DNA from: Bacteroidota bacterium
GTDB taxonomy: Bacteria; Bacteroidota; Bacteroidia; Chitinophagales; Chitinophagaceae
Direction of reading: 5' to 3'
Assembly: GCA_026391195.1 (NCBI GenBank)
Contig: JAPLEI010000094.1
Coordinates: forward strand, 1-61,240
DNA length: 61,240 bases
The translations under genes and the position numbers were made by a program. A model generated the notes under the pieces. The model was not told where the DNA came from and did no database searches. It saw only the letters and a list, made by a program, of their open reading frames with translations. Shown here piece by piece: positions 45,594-55,903 of the stretch. Positions within the stretch are counted from its first letter, which is position 1. The number at the start of each line of letters is the position of its first letter.

Positions 45594-47402
45594 TTATTTT
45601 ACAACCTGAATTACTTCCTGATTCATCTTTTTGAGTCGAGCACTGTCTAATTTAATTATTTTCCGGTCGTAGGTCATTAATCCATTGATTTCAGTTTCTA
45701 CATCGGTTGTTTGGGTATAAACGGCCGCTGAGTAGCCAAATGGAATTAGTTTCTTTAATTTTTCTGCCAAATTCAAGTAAGCATTGGTGGCTTCCTCCCC
45801 GGTTTTATACTGTACATATCCCCAGTTACGATTGTTCTCCCAAAGATGACCCTCAGTTACCAATCCTATCCCTCCATATTCACCCAATACATTTACTCTT
45901 TTCGCATCTAGCAATCCTAAAACCGGGTCGGGATAATTATGCATATCCAGCATGTCTCCCACCGCATAGTGATTCCCTCCACTCGCAGGATTTACCAGTC
46001 GAGATGGGTCGTACGCTTTCGTCCACTCTGCTACTTCCGGCGTTTTAAACTGACCCCAGGCTTCATTAAAAGGTACCCGCACCACTACGGAAGGGTTTGA
46101 ATAGGTAAGGTCGATGATATCTTTCCATTCTTGCATAAAGTTATCTTCCGACTGCTTAGACCTTCGTAATTCCTGACCGTTAAAATAATTTCGCATTTGC
46201 CAGGCTGGGTTAGCATCCCCGCTGGGCATATCCTGCCAAACCAAGATGCCTTCTTTATCGCAATGGTAATACCACCTGGCGGGTTCAACTTTCACATGCT
46301 TGCGAATCATATTGAAACCCAGATTTTTGGTTTGTTTAATATCAAATAACAAAGCCTCATCGGTTGGGGCTGTATATAATCCATCCGGCCACCAGCCCTG
46401 ATCTAGCGGTCCGAATTGAAAATAATTTTTATTGTTTAATTGAAGGCGTACAACTCCATTGGAATCGGCTTTTACAGAAATTTTACGCATCCCCACATAA
46501 CTTTTCACCTGATCAATGATTTTTCCTTCTCTTTTCAAACTCACTTCCATATCATATAAAAAAGGATTCTCCGGCCACCAAGCTTGTGCATTGGGCACGG
46601 GTACCATTACATCTTCTCCACTTACTGCTTTACCAGTGCCCACTACTTTTCCATCGTGCAGCACTTTCACTTCTATCCAATCTTGTGGCTGAGCCCCTGA
46701 TATGTTTGCCTGCACGTTTACCCAATTGCCATCTAGGTTGGGAACCGTTTTCAGTTGGGTAATATAGTTTTCTGCTACCGGCTCAATCCAAACCGTTTGC
46801 CAGATGCCGGTTACAGAGGTATACCAGATACCACGCGGATTATTCACCTGCTTTCCTCTGGGCTGATATCCTAGGTCGGAAGGGTCCCATACTTTAACAA
46901 TTAACTCCTGTAAACTATCTTTTAATAAAAATGGAGTCAGATCAAAACTAAAAGGGGTATACCCTCCCTGATGCGTTCCTATTTTCACTTGGTTGATCCA
47001 TACTTCTGCGCGCCAGTCTACGGCTCCAAAATGCAGCAACATTTTTTTATTCTTCCAATTCGCCGGAACCCGAAAAGCTCTTCTATACCAGAGTTCATTC
47101 GCTTCTCCCACTTTTTTTTGTACCCCCGATAAGCTCGATTCGATGCAAAAGGGCACTAGTATTTTTCCGGAATAGGAAGTTGGGAAACTACTCCCTTTTG
47201 GAAGAATGGCATAATCCCACAAGCCATTCAAACTTTGCCAGCTTTCCCGCATCATTTGTGGTCGGGGATACTCGGGAAGCGGATTAGCAGGAGTAACCTT
47301 TTCGGCCCATTCGGTTTTGATGCTATTTCCAGCCGGATGCCAGTCTTGGGTTTTGCCTTCCAATAGCATCAGCAGTAATAACAGTAGGGATAATTTTCTC
47401 AT
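45594..47402 (-). CDS. Glycoside hydrolase family 2 protein
   Basis: A 602-residue secreted enzyme with signal peptide (MRKLSLLLLLLMLLEGKTQ), a jelly-roll sugar-binding domain (about 40-210, with YRRAFRVPANWKNKKMLLHF and WINQVKIGTHQGGYTPF), an Ig-like domain and a TIM barrel. Acid/base Glu lies in VRVPFNEAWGQF and the nucleophile Glu in GEYGGIG. GH2 enzymes remove beta-galactose, beta-glucuronate or beta-mannose from glycans in the periplasm; the exact sugar is not clear. GalK is nearby, which is suggestive only. It diverges from the DPP-IV-like gene. Confidence 0.9.
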   Translation of the reverse strand: MRKLSLLLLLLMLLEGKTQDWHPAGNSIKTEWAEKVTPANPLPEYPRPQMMRESWQSLNGLWDYAILPKGSSFPTSYSGKILVPFCIESSLSGVQKKVGEANELWYRRAFRVPANWKNKKMLLHFGAVDWRAEVWINQVKIGTHQGGYTPFSFDLTPFLLKDSLQELIVKVWDPSDLGYQPRGKQVNNPRGIWYTSVTGIWQTVWIEPVAENYITQLKTVPNLDGNWVNVQANISGAQPQDWIEVKVLHDGKVVGTGKAVSGEDVMVPVPNAQAWWPENPFLYDMEVSLKREGKIIDQVKSYVGMRKISVKADSNGVVRLQLNNKNYFQFGPLDQGWWPDGLYTAPTDEALLFDIKQTKNLGFNMIRKHVKVEPARWYYHCDKEGILVWQDMPSGDANPAWQMRNYFNGQELRRSKQSEDNFMQEWKDIIDLTYSNPSVVVRVPFNEAWGQFKTPEVAEWTKAYDPSRLVNPASGGNHYAVGDMLDMHNYPDPVLGLLDAKRVNVLGEYGGIGLVTEGHLWENNRNWGYVQYKTGEEATNAYLNLAEKLKKLIPFGYSAAVYTQTTDVETEINGLMTYDRKIIKLDSARLKKMNQEVIQVVK

Positions 47403-47548
47403 AATGATGATTGATTTTTTTCCGAATCGGATCTTGTAACAAGTTATTTAATTTGTGCGGCTCATCAAAATAAAGATACCCGCGATAAGTAGGAACTAAT
47501 GGTTTGTGTGCAGTTTCTTATATTTAGGGTTCATTTTAAGCAGCCATT

Positions 47549-50347
47549 ATGAAAAAATATTTTATTTTATTTGTATTTGTAATTTCAGGATTGAGTTTAG
47601 CTGCTCAAACCAAAACGCTTACAATCGCAGAGCTGGTAAACAATCAACTACCAGCAGATTTTAAGCAAAACTTGCCTGTATTTGTAAAATGGATGAATGA
47701 TGATCAGGTGATGCTAAAATTAACCATCGCCCCCGATAAAGAAGCTTCCAATTATGTGCTGGATATTGCATCTGGGAAATATACGCCAGCTACTCCCGAA
47801 CAATTGAAAGGAACCCTGCCTCCTTTTCGCTCCGCTTTTGTAAAAGACGGTAAATTATTTTATAGAGAAGGTACTCAACAAAAACAAATTACACAAGATG
47901 CAGGGGAAGTAAAGAATCCTATGTTTTCTCCAGATAGTTCTTATATCGCCTATACCAAAGCGAACGATTTGTTCACGTATCATATTCCATCTGCAAAAGA
48001 AACCCGCTTAACCTTTGATGGCACTAATACCACATTAAATGGATATGCCAGTTGGGTGTACTGGGAAGAGATTTTTGGCCGACCTACTCGCTTCCGTGCT
48101 TTCTGGTGGAGCCCCAATAGCAAGAAAATTGCTTATATGCGATTTGATGAAAGCATGGTGCCAATGTTTCCTATTTATAGCAGTGAGGGGCAGAATGGTT
48201 TTTTAGAAGAAACTCGCTATCCTAAATCAGGCAGCAAAAACCCGGAAGTGAAAGTAGGATTTATAGATGCATCCGGTGGCAACACCACCTGGGCTGATTT
48301 TAATGATAAAGACGATCAGTATTTCGGATGGCCCATCTGGCGCAAAGATGGTACCAGTTTACTGGTTCAGTGGATTAACCGGGGGCAAGACCATCTGAAA
48401 GTGTATGATGTGAATCCTACAAATGGGGCAAAAAAAATAATGTATGAGGAACAGCAAAAAACCTGGGTAGATTTATCAGACAATGCCGGGGAGCGGTTTC
48501 GTTTTTTAGAACAACAGGAGGCATTTATTTTAGAGAGCGATAAAACCGGGTGGAATCATCTCTATTTGTATAAAAACGATGGTACCCTTATCACTCCGCT
48601 AACCAGTGGCAATTATACAGTACTCCATATTGATTTGATTGATGAAAAAAATGGCTGGATCTATTTTGCAGCTAAAGGCATTGAAAATTCGGCACGTACC
48701 GATTTTTATAAGGTTAATTTCGAAGGGAAAAATCTTACCCGCTTAACATTTGGAAATTTCAATCATAACCAGGTGAAGCTATCACCCCGCGGAAAATATT
48801 TTATTTCCACCTACAGTAATGCCGGAACCCCACCCCGCATGACATTACTGAATACTGATGGTAAAATTGTAAAAGAATTGGGCGATGCCAAAGGCCCCAC
48901 TATGAAAGACTATTCACTTGCAAAAACTGAATTGATTCGCATAAAAAGTACCGATGGTTTATTTGATTTGCCAGCCCTCGTAACCTGGCCACTTAACCGG
49001 CAACCTGGAAAAAAATATCCCATGCTAATTAGTATATACGGAGGCCCTAATGCAGGTACGGTAACCGATAGCTGGAATTGGTCTGCCAATCGCCAACTAT
49101 ATGCACAGGAAGAAATGATACAGGTGGCATTCGACCACAGAGCCAGTGGACATTTCGGTAAAGCAGGCGTAAATTATATGCACCGGAACCTAGGCTATTG
49201 GGAAATGCAGGATTATATGCAGATGGCAAAATGGTTTATTAATAATGGACAGGCCGATTCTACTAAAATATGCATTACTGGATTCAGCTATGGCGGATAT
49301 ATGAGTTGTTATGCACTTACTTACGGTGCCGATGTATTTACCCATGCAATGGCAGGGGGATCGGTGGTAGATTGGAAATTATACGACTCCCATTACACTG
49401 AAAAATTTATGGATTCGCCCCAGGAAAATCCAGAAGGATACAAAACTAGTAGTGTATTAACCCATGTAGACAAATTCAAAGGAGTACTGCAAATTGTACA
49501 TGGTACGATGGATGATAATGTGCACATGCAAAATAGTATTCAGTTAATTAGTGCCTTGGAGGATAAAGGAAAGCAATTTGACTTTCTGCTTTATCAAGGC
49601 GGTAAATATATCAATACGCACAATCCTTTAAAACCCAACTATATGAAAAAATCCTATGCCTATTATTTTGCTTTGTTGCTATTTGCCACCTGTTTTAGTA
49701 ACCATGCGTTCTCGCAAACCCAGCCAGTAAAATATAAGCTGCTGATAAATGAGGTAGCCTGCAGTAATTTTGATTTAGTAAAAAATCATCCCGAAGACGT
49801 TACCCGTATAGAAATTGAGTTGAGAAATGGCACTCCTTTTCCCAAAGAAATTTTTGCTTTTACCAGTCTAAAGAAATTGGTTATACGGGATTTGGAAGGC
49901 GAATTTTTAACCGGAAATTTTGCTGTTTTTACGCAGATGGAGGAATTAATTATAGAAGATTGTGACGATTTGCTCACTTTGCCAGAGAGTATGGGTAGTA
50001 TCAAAACACTGAAGTTGGTTGAAGTATTGGAAAACTTTAGCCTGGTAAATATTCCGGAATCTTTTTACGATTTGCCCCTATTACAGCGATTAACATTCTC
50101 CATCAGTTCAGACAGGGTTTCAGAAAATATTGGCAAGCTTACCAATTTGCAGGAGTTAGGTATCGAGTTTCACAAGAAAAAAAATGACAACAATATATAT
50201 TTTCCGGAGGAGATTATACAATTAACCCGGCTTAAAACTGTTGAACTGGCGGCGATGGGATTTCCAAATAAGAATACTTCTGTTTCTATTAATAATATTG
50301 TTGCCAGTGCGCAAGCCAAAGCTTTTCTAAAGACCCTACTCAAATAG
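47549..50347 (+). CDS. DPP-IV-like peptidase truncated before the catalytic His and fused to an LRR protein
   Basis: One open frame of 932 residues made of two genes. Residues 1-686 are a S9B dipeptidyl peptidase IV-like protein: signal peptide, beta-propeller (N-terminal DPPIV domain), and alpha/beta hydrolase with GFSYGGYM (S580) and VHGTMDDNVH (D655 or D656). After YQGGK the expected HGWGG-type end with the catalytic His is missing. Residue 699 (ATG at 49643) then begins a new signal-peptide-like stretch (MKKSYAYYFALLLFATCFSN, cut after AFSQ) and a 234-residue leucine-rich-repeat protein. So a deletion has joined two genes without a stop. The peptidase is expected to be inactive. The LRR part ends in a terminator hairpin. 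Confidence 0.85.
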   Translation: MKKYFILFVFVISGLSLAAQTKTLTIAELVNNQLPADFKQNLPVFVKWMNDDQVMLKLTIAPDKEASNYVLDIASGKYTPATPEQLKGTLPPFRSAFVKDGKLFYREGTQQKQITQDAGEVKNPMFSPDSSYIAYTKANDLFTYHIPSAKETRLTFDGTNTTLNGYASWVYWEEIFGRPTRFRAFWWSPNSKKIAYMRFDESMVPMFPIYSSEGQNGFLEETRYPKSGSKNPEVKVGFIDASGGNTTWADFNDKDDQYFGWPIWRKDGTSLLVQWINRGQDHLKVYDVNPTNGAKKIMYEEQQKTWVDLSDNAGERFRFLEQQEAFILESDKTGWNHLYLYKNDGTLITPLTSGNYTVLHIDLIDEKNGWIYFAAKGIENSARTDFYKVNFEGKNLTRLTFGNFNHNQVKLSPRGKYFISTYSNAGTPPRMTLLNTDGKIVKELGDAKGPTMKDYSLAKTELIRIKSTDGLFDLPALVTWPLNRQPGKKYPMLISIYGGPNAGTVTDSWNWSANRQLYAQEEMIQVAFDHRASGHFGKAGVNYMHRNLGYWEMQDYMQMAKWFINNGQADSTKICITGFSYGGYMSCYALTYGADVFTHAMAGGSVVDWKLYDSHYTEKFMDSPQENPEGYKTSSVLTHVDKFKGVLQIVHGTMDDNVHMQNSIQLISALEDKGKQFDFLLYQGGKYINTHNPLKPNYMKKSYAYYFALLLFATCFSNHAFSQTQPVKYKLLINEVACSNFDLVKNHPEDVTRIEIELRNGTPFPKEIFAFTSLKKLVIRDLEGEFLTGNFAVFTQMEELIIEDCDDLLTLPESMGSIKTLKLVEVLENFSLVNIPESFYDLPLLQRLTFSISSDRVSENIGKLTNLQELGIEFHKKKNDNNIYFPEEIIQLTRLKTVELAAMGFPNKNTSVSINNIVASAQAKAFLKTLLK

Positions 50348-50359
50348 AGTAGGGTCTTT
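50329..50359. terminator. Bidirectional terminator between LRR and PKD genes
   Basis: Perfect 13-bp arms AAAGACCCTACTC and GAGTAGGGTCTTT around AAATA. The stop of the fused gene lies in the loop and right arm. It serves both converging genes. Confidence 0.85.
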
Positions 50360-50365
50360 AGGTAC

Positions 50366-53300
50366 TTATCGGATAATGGATACCGATCCGGTTAAGGTTT
50401 TACGACCATTTTTGGGATTAATGATATAATAGTACGTTCCAATGGGAAGCAGTGATCCATTGAAATAGCCATCCCATTCCACATCATATCCGGTAGATAC
50501 AAATACTTTTTGTCCGTACCGGTTAAATACTTCAATACTGGCACCCGGATAACTTTCTAAGTATTGAATACGCCAGGTGTCGTTAATGCCGTCACCATTA
50601 GGCGAGAAGGCATTGGGTACCAGCGGTGATTTCAATACCTTAACAAAAACGGTATCACTCACACTACAACCTCCTATTCCGGTAAGGTTGAGTTGGTAAG
50701 TTATATCATCGGGTGGAGTTGATTTTGGATAAGCGATGGTGGCAGTATCCAGATAGCTGGCGGGCGTCCAGTTAAACTGAAGCTGGGTGCCGTAAAATAT
50801 CGGCTTTAAGGTAATGGTTCCTCCTTCCAGTACTTTCACATTGTGGTTTAATTGTAAAACCGGATAAGGATGAACCGTAACAGTGGCAATGCTAGTATCA
50901 CTTACGCATCCTTTTCCGTCTTTAATATATAGTTGGATGGTGAACTTTCCGGAATCTGCAAATTGTTTACTTGGGTTTTGAACAACTGAATTATCTCCCT
51001 TGCCTAAATTCCAAAACCATTGGGTAACTGGCGCGGAAACGCTAATGCTCTTATCAATAAATTGTATCGTTCCCCCTACACATACTTCCGATGGTTTGGT
51101 TTCAAATTTAGCTGCGGGCTGCGGATAGATGGTATTCATCAATTTTGTAAGTGAATCGATACATCCATCTTTTGAAGTGATAGTTAGTTGAACTGGATAA
51201 GGCCCCAGGGCTACATATTGATGGGTAGGATTTTGTAAGGTTGAAAGCGAGGGTTCATTGGGATCGTTGAAATTCCAGCGATAACTGAACAAGGCTTCAC
51301 TTTTATCGGCTATGGTAGATTGATTGATAAAATTACCTTTTCCATCGGGTAAACAAACTGATGGCAATTGAAATGCAATGATAGGCAGCGGATTAATTTT
51401 GATGGTTTGTTGAATAATAGAACTTACACAGCCACTGTCAGTAATTACCTGTAAACTAGCAGCATAATTGCCTGCAGCAGCGTAAGTATGTGTAAAGTTA
51501 TTGCCGTTTAATTGTGTTTGCGTTTGCCCATCTCCAAAAATCCAATTGCGGGTTACAATTTTGCCAACTCTTGGCAGTGAGCTATCGGTAAACGTGAGTA
51601 GATTTTTTTCGCAGGCCACACTTCCAAATCCCCAGCGGGCAATAGGCGAAGGCCATACCGTTATAGTGCGAATTGCCGAATCTCTGCATCCCTTATCGCT
51701 AACATGCAGATATTTGATAGCAAATGTGCCCGGTCCCGAAACGGCGGGATTGAATAGTCCCTTTACGGGATCAACAATTCCAGTACCTGAATACACCGGA
51801 ATGCCCGGCGTACTTGCAAACGTAGTGGCTGCTGGGGAAATTGCCTGTATTGCTGCATCGTTACAGATACTATTGGGAACAGCAAAACTCACTTTAGGGC
51901 TCCTATTGAGCGTAATGGTTTGTGTAAAACTACTTTGGCAGGCGGAGGCATTTCCTGAGAAGGCAGTTAATTTAACCTTATACGTTTTTGTTGCGGGAGC
52001 TTGGAAATCGATATACTTATTCGAATAGGTTTTAATTTGCTCCGGGCTTTGGTCAGTAACAAATGTTACCGGCGCGTTATCAAAATCCCACCTGATTTCT
52101 AGTTTAGACAGATTACCAAAGTCAACAGTAGAAGTATTTATTAACCTAACCGAGTCATTCCCACACAATCCGGTTTCGTTTATAATGGTAAAGGATGATT
52201 TTGGGGTAGATCCATTAACGGTTAATTCATTAGATAACGAGTCTTTACATCCATCCGCACTCGTAACCAATAAAGTAGTCAGGTACTTGTCTGATTTGCT
52301 AACCAGCACCCGGGCATTTTGAACGTTGTCTTTTACAAAAACTGGTTGGGCATTGTTGAACTTCCCTTTATCTATTCTCCATTTCCAGGTTAATCCGGAT
52401 AATTTATTATCTGCAATAGTAGTAGTATCCAACAGGTCGGCTGCGGCATCGGCCAAACATATTTCTGGTAATATAAAGCCAACTTTTGGTAGGGGGTTTA
52501 TTTTTTGTACCCGCTTTAAGGTATCACTTTTACATCCCTTACTGCTGGTAACCTGAAGTTGTATGGTATAGTTACCCCAGGGTGAAAAAATATGATTGAA
52601 AGCAGCAGCCGTTGATTTGTTTTCTTTTACACCATCCCCAAAATCCCACCACCAATTATTGATAGTTCCAGCATTGGCTGCAGAGGCATCTGAAAAAACA
52701 ACTGCTCGTTCGGCACAGGAGGTAGAAACAATACTATACTGAGCAGTGGGTAAGGGATTAATTACAATGGAAGTAGTTACTGTGTCGCTCACACAACCCT
52801 TATCAGTGATGGTATAAAAACGAATTGGGTAAGTACCTGCAGCAGCATATAAATGAACGGGATGCTGAATGGTGTCGATTGTTGCATCTCCCCAACTCCA
52901 GCGCCACTTTTCAATTGTGCTTCCTTTTCCATCTGAATTATCTGTAAAATAGCTACTGTCTCTCAAGCAATTTTCCGCAGTAAAAGTAAAGGCCGTTTTT
53001 GCTTGTGGGTAAATGGATTGAATGGTTTTCCGGGCACTATCTACACATCCGTAGGGGGTAGTAACGGTTAATTGGATATCGAAAGGCCCTGTTTGTTTAT
53101 AACGATAAATGGGATTAGTAATAGAGTCGATACCGCTGCCATCCCCAAAATTCCATCGGTATGTAAAGTTTGCGGAGCCATCAGCTATGGTTGTAGAATC
53201 GTAAAACCGGGCTATCCCATCGGGCAAGCATACAATAGGTACATTGAAGTTGGGTTGGGGTATGGGCCGAATGGTAAGGGTACGGGAGAAAGCTTCACTT

Positions 53301-55558
53301 AAACATCCTGAGGCATTTTCCACAAATAATTTTACTGAATAAGTGCCTGTGGAAGTAAAAGAAATCACCCGGGTAGCACCTGTACTTTGTACATCCGTTC
53401 TGCCATCTCCAAAATCCCAACGCCACTTTGTAATTGATCCAGATGAAATGGTAGAAGCATCTGTAAATGTGAGTGATTTGTTTAGGCAGGTAGCATCATT
53501 CATTTCAAATTTGGCTACCGGAGAACCCGTAATAATTAATGGAATGGTAGTGTCACCCACACATCCAAAATCTGTGATGGGTCGGTATCGGATATTGTAA
53601 TTGCCGTCTTTCGTATATATATGTGTTGGATTTTTCAGCGAGTCGGTGGTTCCATCGCCCCAATTCCATAATCCGGTTACCACTGTACTATTTACCAGGT
53701 CGGTGGAAGTGTCGGTAAATTGAATGGGTTTTCCTAAACAGAAAACCGTTGGTACGCTGAAGTTGGCTCTTGGCAAAGGATTTACCTCAACCGGAATAAC
53801 ATATTCTGCATTCGAACTACTGCATCCATCTGGTGATGGGTTGGTAGCAAACAGTCGGATAGTATCATTACCGGATGCTGTATATATAAAATCTTTCTGG
53901 GTAGGGCCATTGGCTGGACTAAAATAATACAGTTGTTTACCATTTATTATGGGGCTGCTGTCGGGTACCGGGGTGAGGGGTCCGATATTGGTGTTCGGAC
54001 TTATTTTATTACTACCTCCAAAATCCCAGGTAATGGAAGTGGGTAAATAGGACAATGGCACAGAAAATTGAAACTTAGAGCCTACACAGGTTGCTGCAAA
54101 ATCAAGCCTGGAATAAGGATTTTGGAATATGGGGGCATATAGGTCTTTAATATTGGTGCCGGCATTGTATCCATAACTTTCTGCTGAACCAAAGCCATAG
54201 GCAATAGCATTGTAACCAGTATCGGAATATAGGTTATGCGATCCGCTATTGACTGAAAATATGGCATAGGAATAATTTGGATCCTGGGGATGTTGAATAA
54301 AGCTGCTGCTTTTGGAAATCCCATCCAGTTTGAAGGAAGGAACTCCCCCTTTTTTAATAATTACATTAATGTAGTGAACTAATATTTTATTATAAGGGGT
54401 AGAATTAAGTGTGATATTGTTGATAGTTTGCTCAACAGGACTCAAGTAAATCATTTCAGGATCTCCGCTGGTATTTGAGTTTCCATCTTGCCCTTGTGTG
54501 GTGCAATATTGCGCAACAGTGATTGGCTTATCCGCTTCAATTAAATTCCAAACCCCATTTGTAGTATTCGAAACCGCAGTGCCATTGCCTGGGGTAGTTA
54601 AAGCGGTACTGTTTTTCAATTCATAAAAGAAATTCCGCTGTAAGTTGGATGAGGGAATCAGGGTGCCATTTACCTTTACTTTGGTAGAAGGATCGTTCAC
54701 GCAAATTCTAAAATAATTATTCGGTTGAGATCCGGTAGGTGCAGTCAGGTATTTTAATCCCCAGGCACTTGCGGGAGTACATTGCGCAAAAAGGTTATCT
54801 GCACTCCCTGATTGGGTAGTTCCAATACTCATTTTGCCGGAACCACAAAAAACGGCAATTTTTTTACAAGCCCCGTTATTACTAATGGTTCTGATTCTAG
54901 TTCCCGTTAAATCGGTCCCCTTCGAACTTGAAGTGGTGCCCATGATACTATATACCTGTCCCTGAGTTAAGTTTACCTGAAATGGCGCTAAGGAAGCACC
55001 TCTTTTCGTTGCATCCGCAGGGGTAATTTCAACGGTGGTTGTTCCCTCTTCTACAGCTACTACAAAGGCAAATGAATTGGCGAAGCTGGCATTGGAAACC
55101 TGATTGTAAATAATCGCGTAATATTCTTTTCCCAATGTGTTGGTAGGATATAATAAAGTAGCCCCCGATACACTGGCATTGTAAATATGGGCATATGCCA
55201 CAATGTCTACATCACTGTAAACGTGAATACCGCGGCTATAATATCCAGTGTCTACAATTCTGCAATCTTGCACACCTGCTTTGGGCATGGGCGATGTCTC
55301 AGTAACCTGATTTGCGAGAACCTTAAATGTTTGTTTGTAACCTACCCCCGGAATTTCTAGGGTAACAGTGGCGTTTTTATCAGAGGTAAAATAGAGCACC
55401 ATGTCTTGCGCATTCACAGCCGTTCCGCTAACGCCGGCACCCATGTTCACGTGGAAACCATATCCCAGCCAAAAATCCTTTCCCTTATTAGAAAAGTTTT
55501 GTGCCTCCAAATTCCCAAAGAAAAAGGATAGTAATAAAACAAGTAAACCACTTCTCAT
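50366..55558 (-). CDS. Large PKD-repeat surface protein with T9SS type B sorting domain
   Basis: A 1,730-residue secreted protein starting at the ATG at 55558, which heads the signal peptide MRSGLLVLLLSFFFGNLEAQ. Residues about 20-470 resemble the IgGFc-binding N-terminal domain (GKDFWLGYGFH start). About eleven PKD-like units follow, with WDFGDG-type cores: NWGDGTTD, WDFGDGRT, WNFGDGSG, WSWGDATID, WDFGDGVKEN, WIFGDGQTQ, WNFNDPNEP and WNLGKGDNS. The last 85 residues are the CHU_C/gliding-motility domain: NAFSPNGDGINDTW, EVFNRYGQKVF, YDVEWDGYFNG and IGTYYYII, typical type B cargo of the type IX secretion system. It probably acts as a surface adhesin or structural glue. It is a single gene. Confidence 0.9.
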   Translation of the reverse strand: MRSGLLVLLLSFFFGNLEAQNFSNKGKDFWLGYGFHVNMGAGVSGTAVNAQDMVLYFTSDKNATVTLEIPGVGYKQTFKVLANQVTETSPMPKAGVQDCRIVDTGYYSRGIHVYSDVDIVAYAHIYNASVSGATLLYPTNTLGKEYYAIIYNQVSNASFANSFAFVVAVEEGTTTVEITPADATKRGASLAPFQVNLTQGQVYSIMGTTSSSKGTDLTGTRIRTISNNGACKKIAVFCGSGKMSIGTTQSGSADNLFAQCTPASAWGLKYLTAPTGSQPNNYFRICVNDPSTKVKVNGTLIPSSNLQRNFFYELKNSTALTTPGNGTAVSNTTNGVWNLIEADKPITVAQYCTTQGQDGNSNTSGDPEMIYLSPVEQTINNITLNSTPYNKILVHYINVIIKKGGVPSFKLDGISKSSSFIQHPQDPNYSYAIFSVNSGSHNLYSDTGYNAIAYGFGSAESYGYNAGTNIKDLYAPIFQNPYSRLDFAATCVGSKFQFSVPLSYLPTSITWDFGGSNKISPNTNIGPLTPVPDSSPIINGKQLYYFSPANGPTQKDFIYTASGNDTIRLFATNPSPDGCSSSNAEYVIPVEVNPLPRANFSVPTVFCLGKPIQFTDTSTDLVNSTVVTGLWNWGDGTTDSLKNPTHIYTKDGNYNIRYRPITDFGCVGDTTIPLIITGSPVAKFEMNDATCLNKSLTFTDASTISSGSITKWRWDFGDGRTDVQSTGATRVISFTSTGTYSVKLFVENASGCLSEAFSRTLTIRPIPQPNFNVPIVCLPDGIARFYDSTTIADGSANFTYRWNFGDGSGIDSITNPIYRYKQTGPFDIQLTVTTPYGCVDSARKTIQSIYPQAKTAFTFTAENCLRDSSYFTDNSDGKGSTIEKWRWSWGDATIDTIQHPVHLYAAAGTYPIRFYTITDKGCVSDTVTTSIVINPLPTAQYSIVSTSCAERAVVFSDASAANAGTINNWWWDFGDGVKENKSTAAAFNHIFSPWGNYTIQLQVTSSKGCKSDTLKRVQKINPLPKVGFILPEICLADAAADLLDTTTIADNKLSGLTWKWRIDKGKFNNAQPVFVKDNVQNARVLVSKSDKYLTTLLVTSADGCKDSLSNELTVNGSTPKSSFTIINETGLCGNDSVRLINTSTVDFGNLSKLEIRWDFDNAPVTFVTDQSPEQIKTYSNKYIDFQAPATKTYKVKLTAFSGNASACQSSFTQTITLNRSPKVSFAVPNSICNDAAIQAISPAATTFASTPGIPVYSGTGIVDPVKGLFNPAVSGPGTFAIKYLHVSDKGCRDSAIRTITVWPSPIARWGFGSVACEKNLLTFTDSSLPRVGKIVTRNWIFGDGQTQTQLNGNNFTHTYAAAGNYAASLQVITDSGCVSSIIQQTIKINPLPIIAFQLPSVCLPDGKGNFINQSTIADKSEALFSYRWNFNDPNEPSLSTLQNPTHQYVALGPYPVQLTITSKDGCIDSLTKLMNTIYPQPAAKFETKPSEVCVGGTIQFIDKSISVSAPVTQWFWNLGKGDNSVVQNPSKQFADSGKFTIQLYIKDGKGCVSDTSIATVTVHPYPVLQLNHNVKVLEGGTITLKPIFYGTQLQFNWTPASYLDTATIAYPKSTPPDDITYQLNLTGIGGCSVSDTVFVKVLKSPLVPNAFSPNGDGINDTWRIQYLESYPGASIEVFNRYGQKVFVSTGYDVEWDGYFNGSLLPIGTYYYIINPKNGRKTLTGSVSIIR

Positions 55559-55588
55559 AGCAAATTCAGTATCGGTATTTTTAGACAA

Positions 55589-55903
55589 AAAGTTCTGGAA
55601 AAAGTTTAAGATAATAGTTATTTATTAAAAACCAACTAATTTCCGAAATCTATGTAAAACTAACGGTTGTTAATACATACACATTAGTTTATATTGTATT
55701 ATAACGGCGTGATTGTTTTGAGCTAGATAGGGGTATTTAAAACCCTGCTTACGAACATTATACAAGTAATCCTACCAATTGAACCCCCCTTTTTCGCAAT
55801 AACAGGCATGCATGAAAATGCTGCAAGATGAATCATTTTGCAACCCTTAAAATCGTAATTTAGCTAATACCCCCTTGGTTTTAAATAGGGGTATACAATT
55901 CAT
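55589..55903. other. AT-rich gap with inverted words
   Basis: Between the PKD gene and the decayed ORF no tRNA or credible ORF was seen. TATTTAAAACC near 55737 and its reverse complement within GGTTTTAAATA near 55876 form an inverted pair about 130 bases apart, and TACCCCC/GGGGTAT words at about 55866-55894 form a small palindrome. Confidence 0.4.

Noticed and set aside
51501-52028. 175-codon open frame on the plus strand
   Set aside because: It lies antisense inside the PKD-repeat gene, has no family-like motif and no promoter, and its composition mirrors the repeat coding strand.
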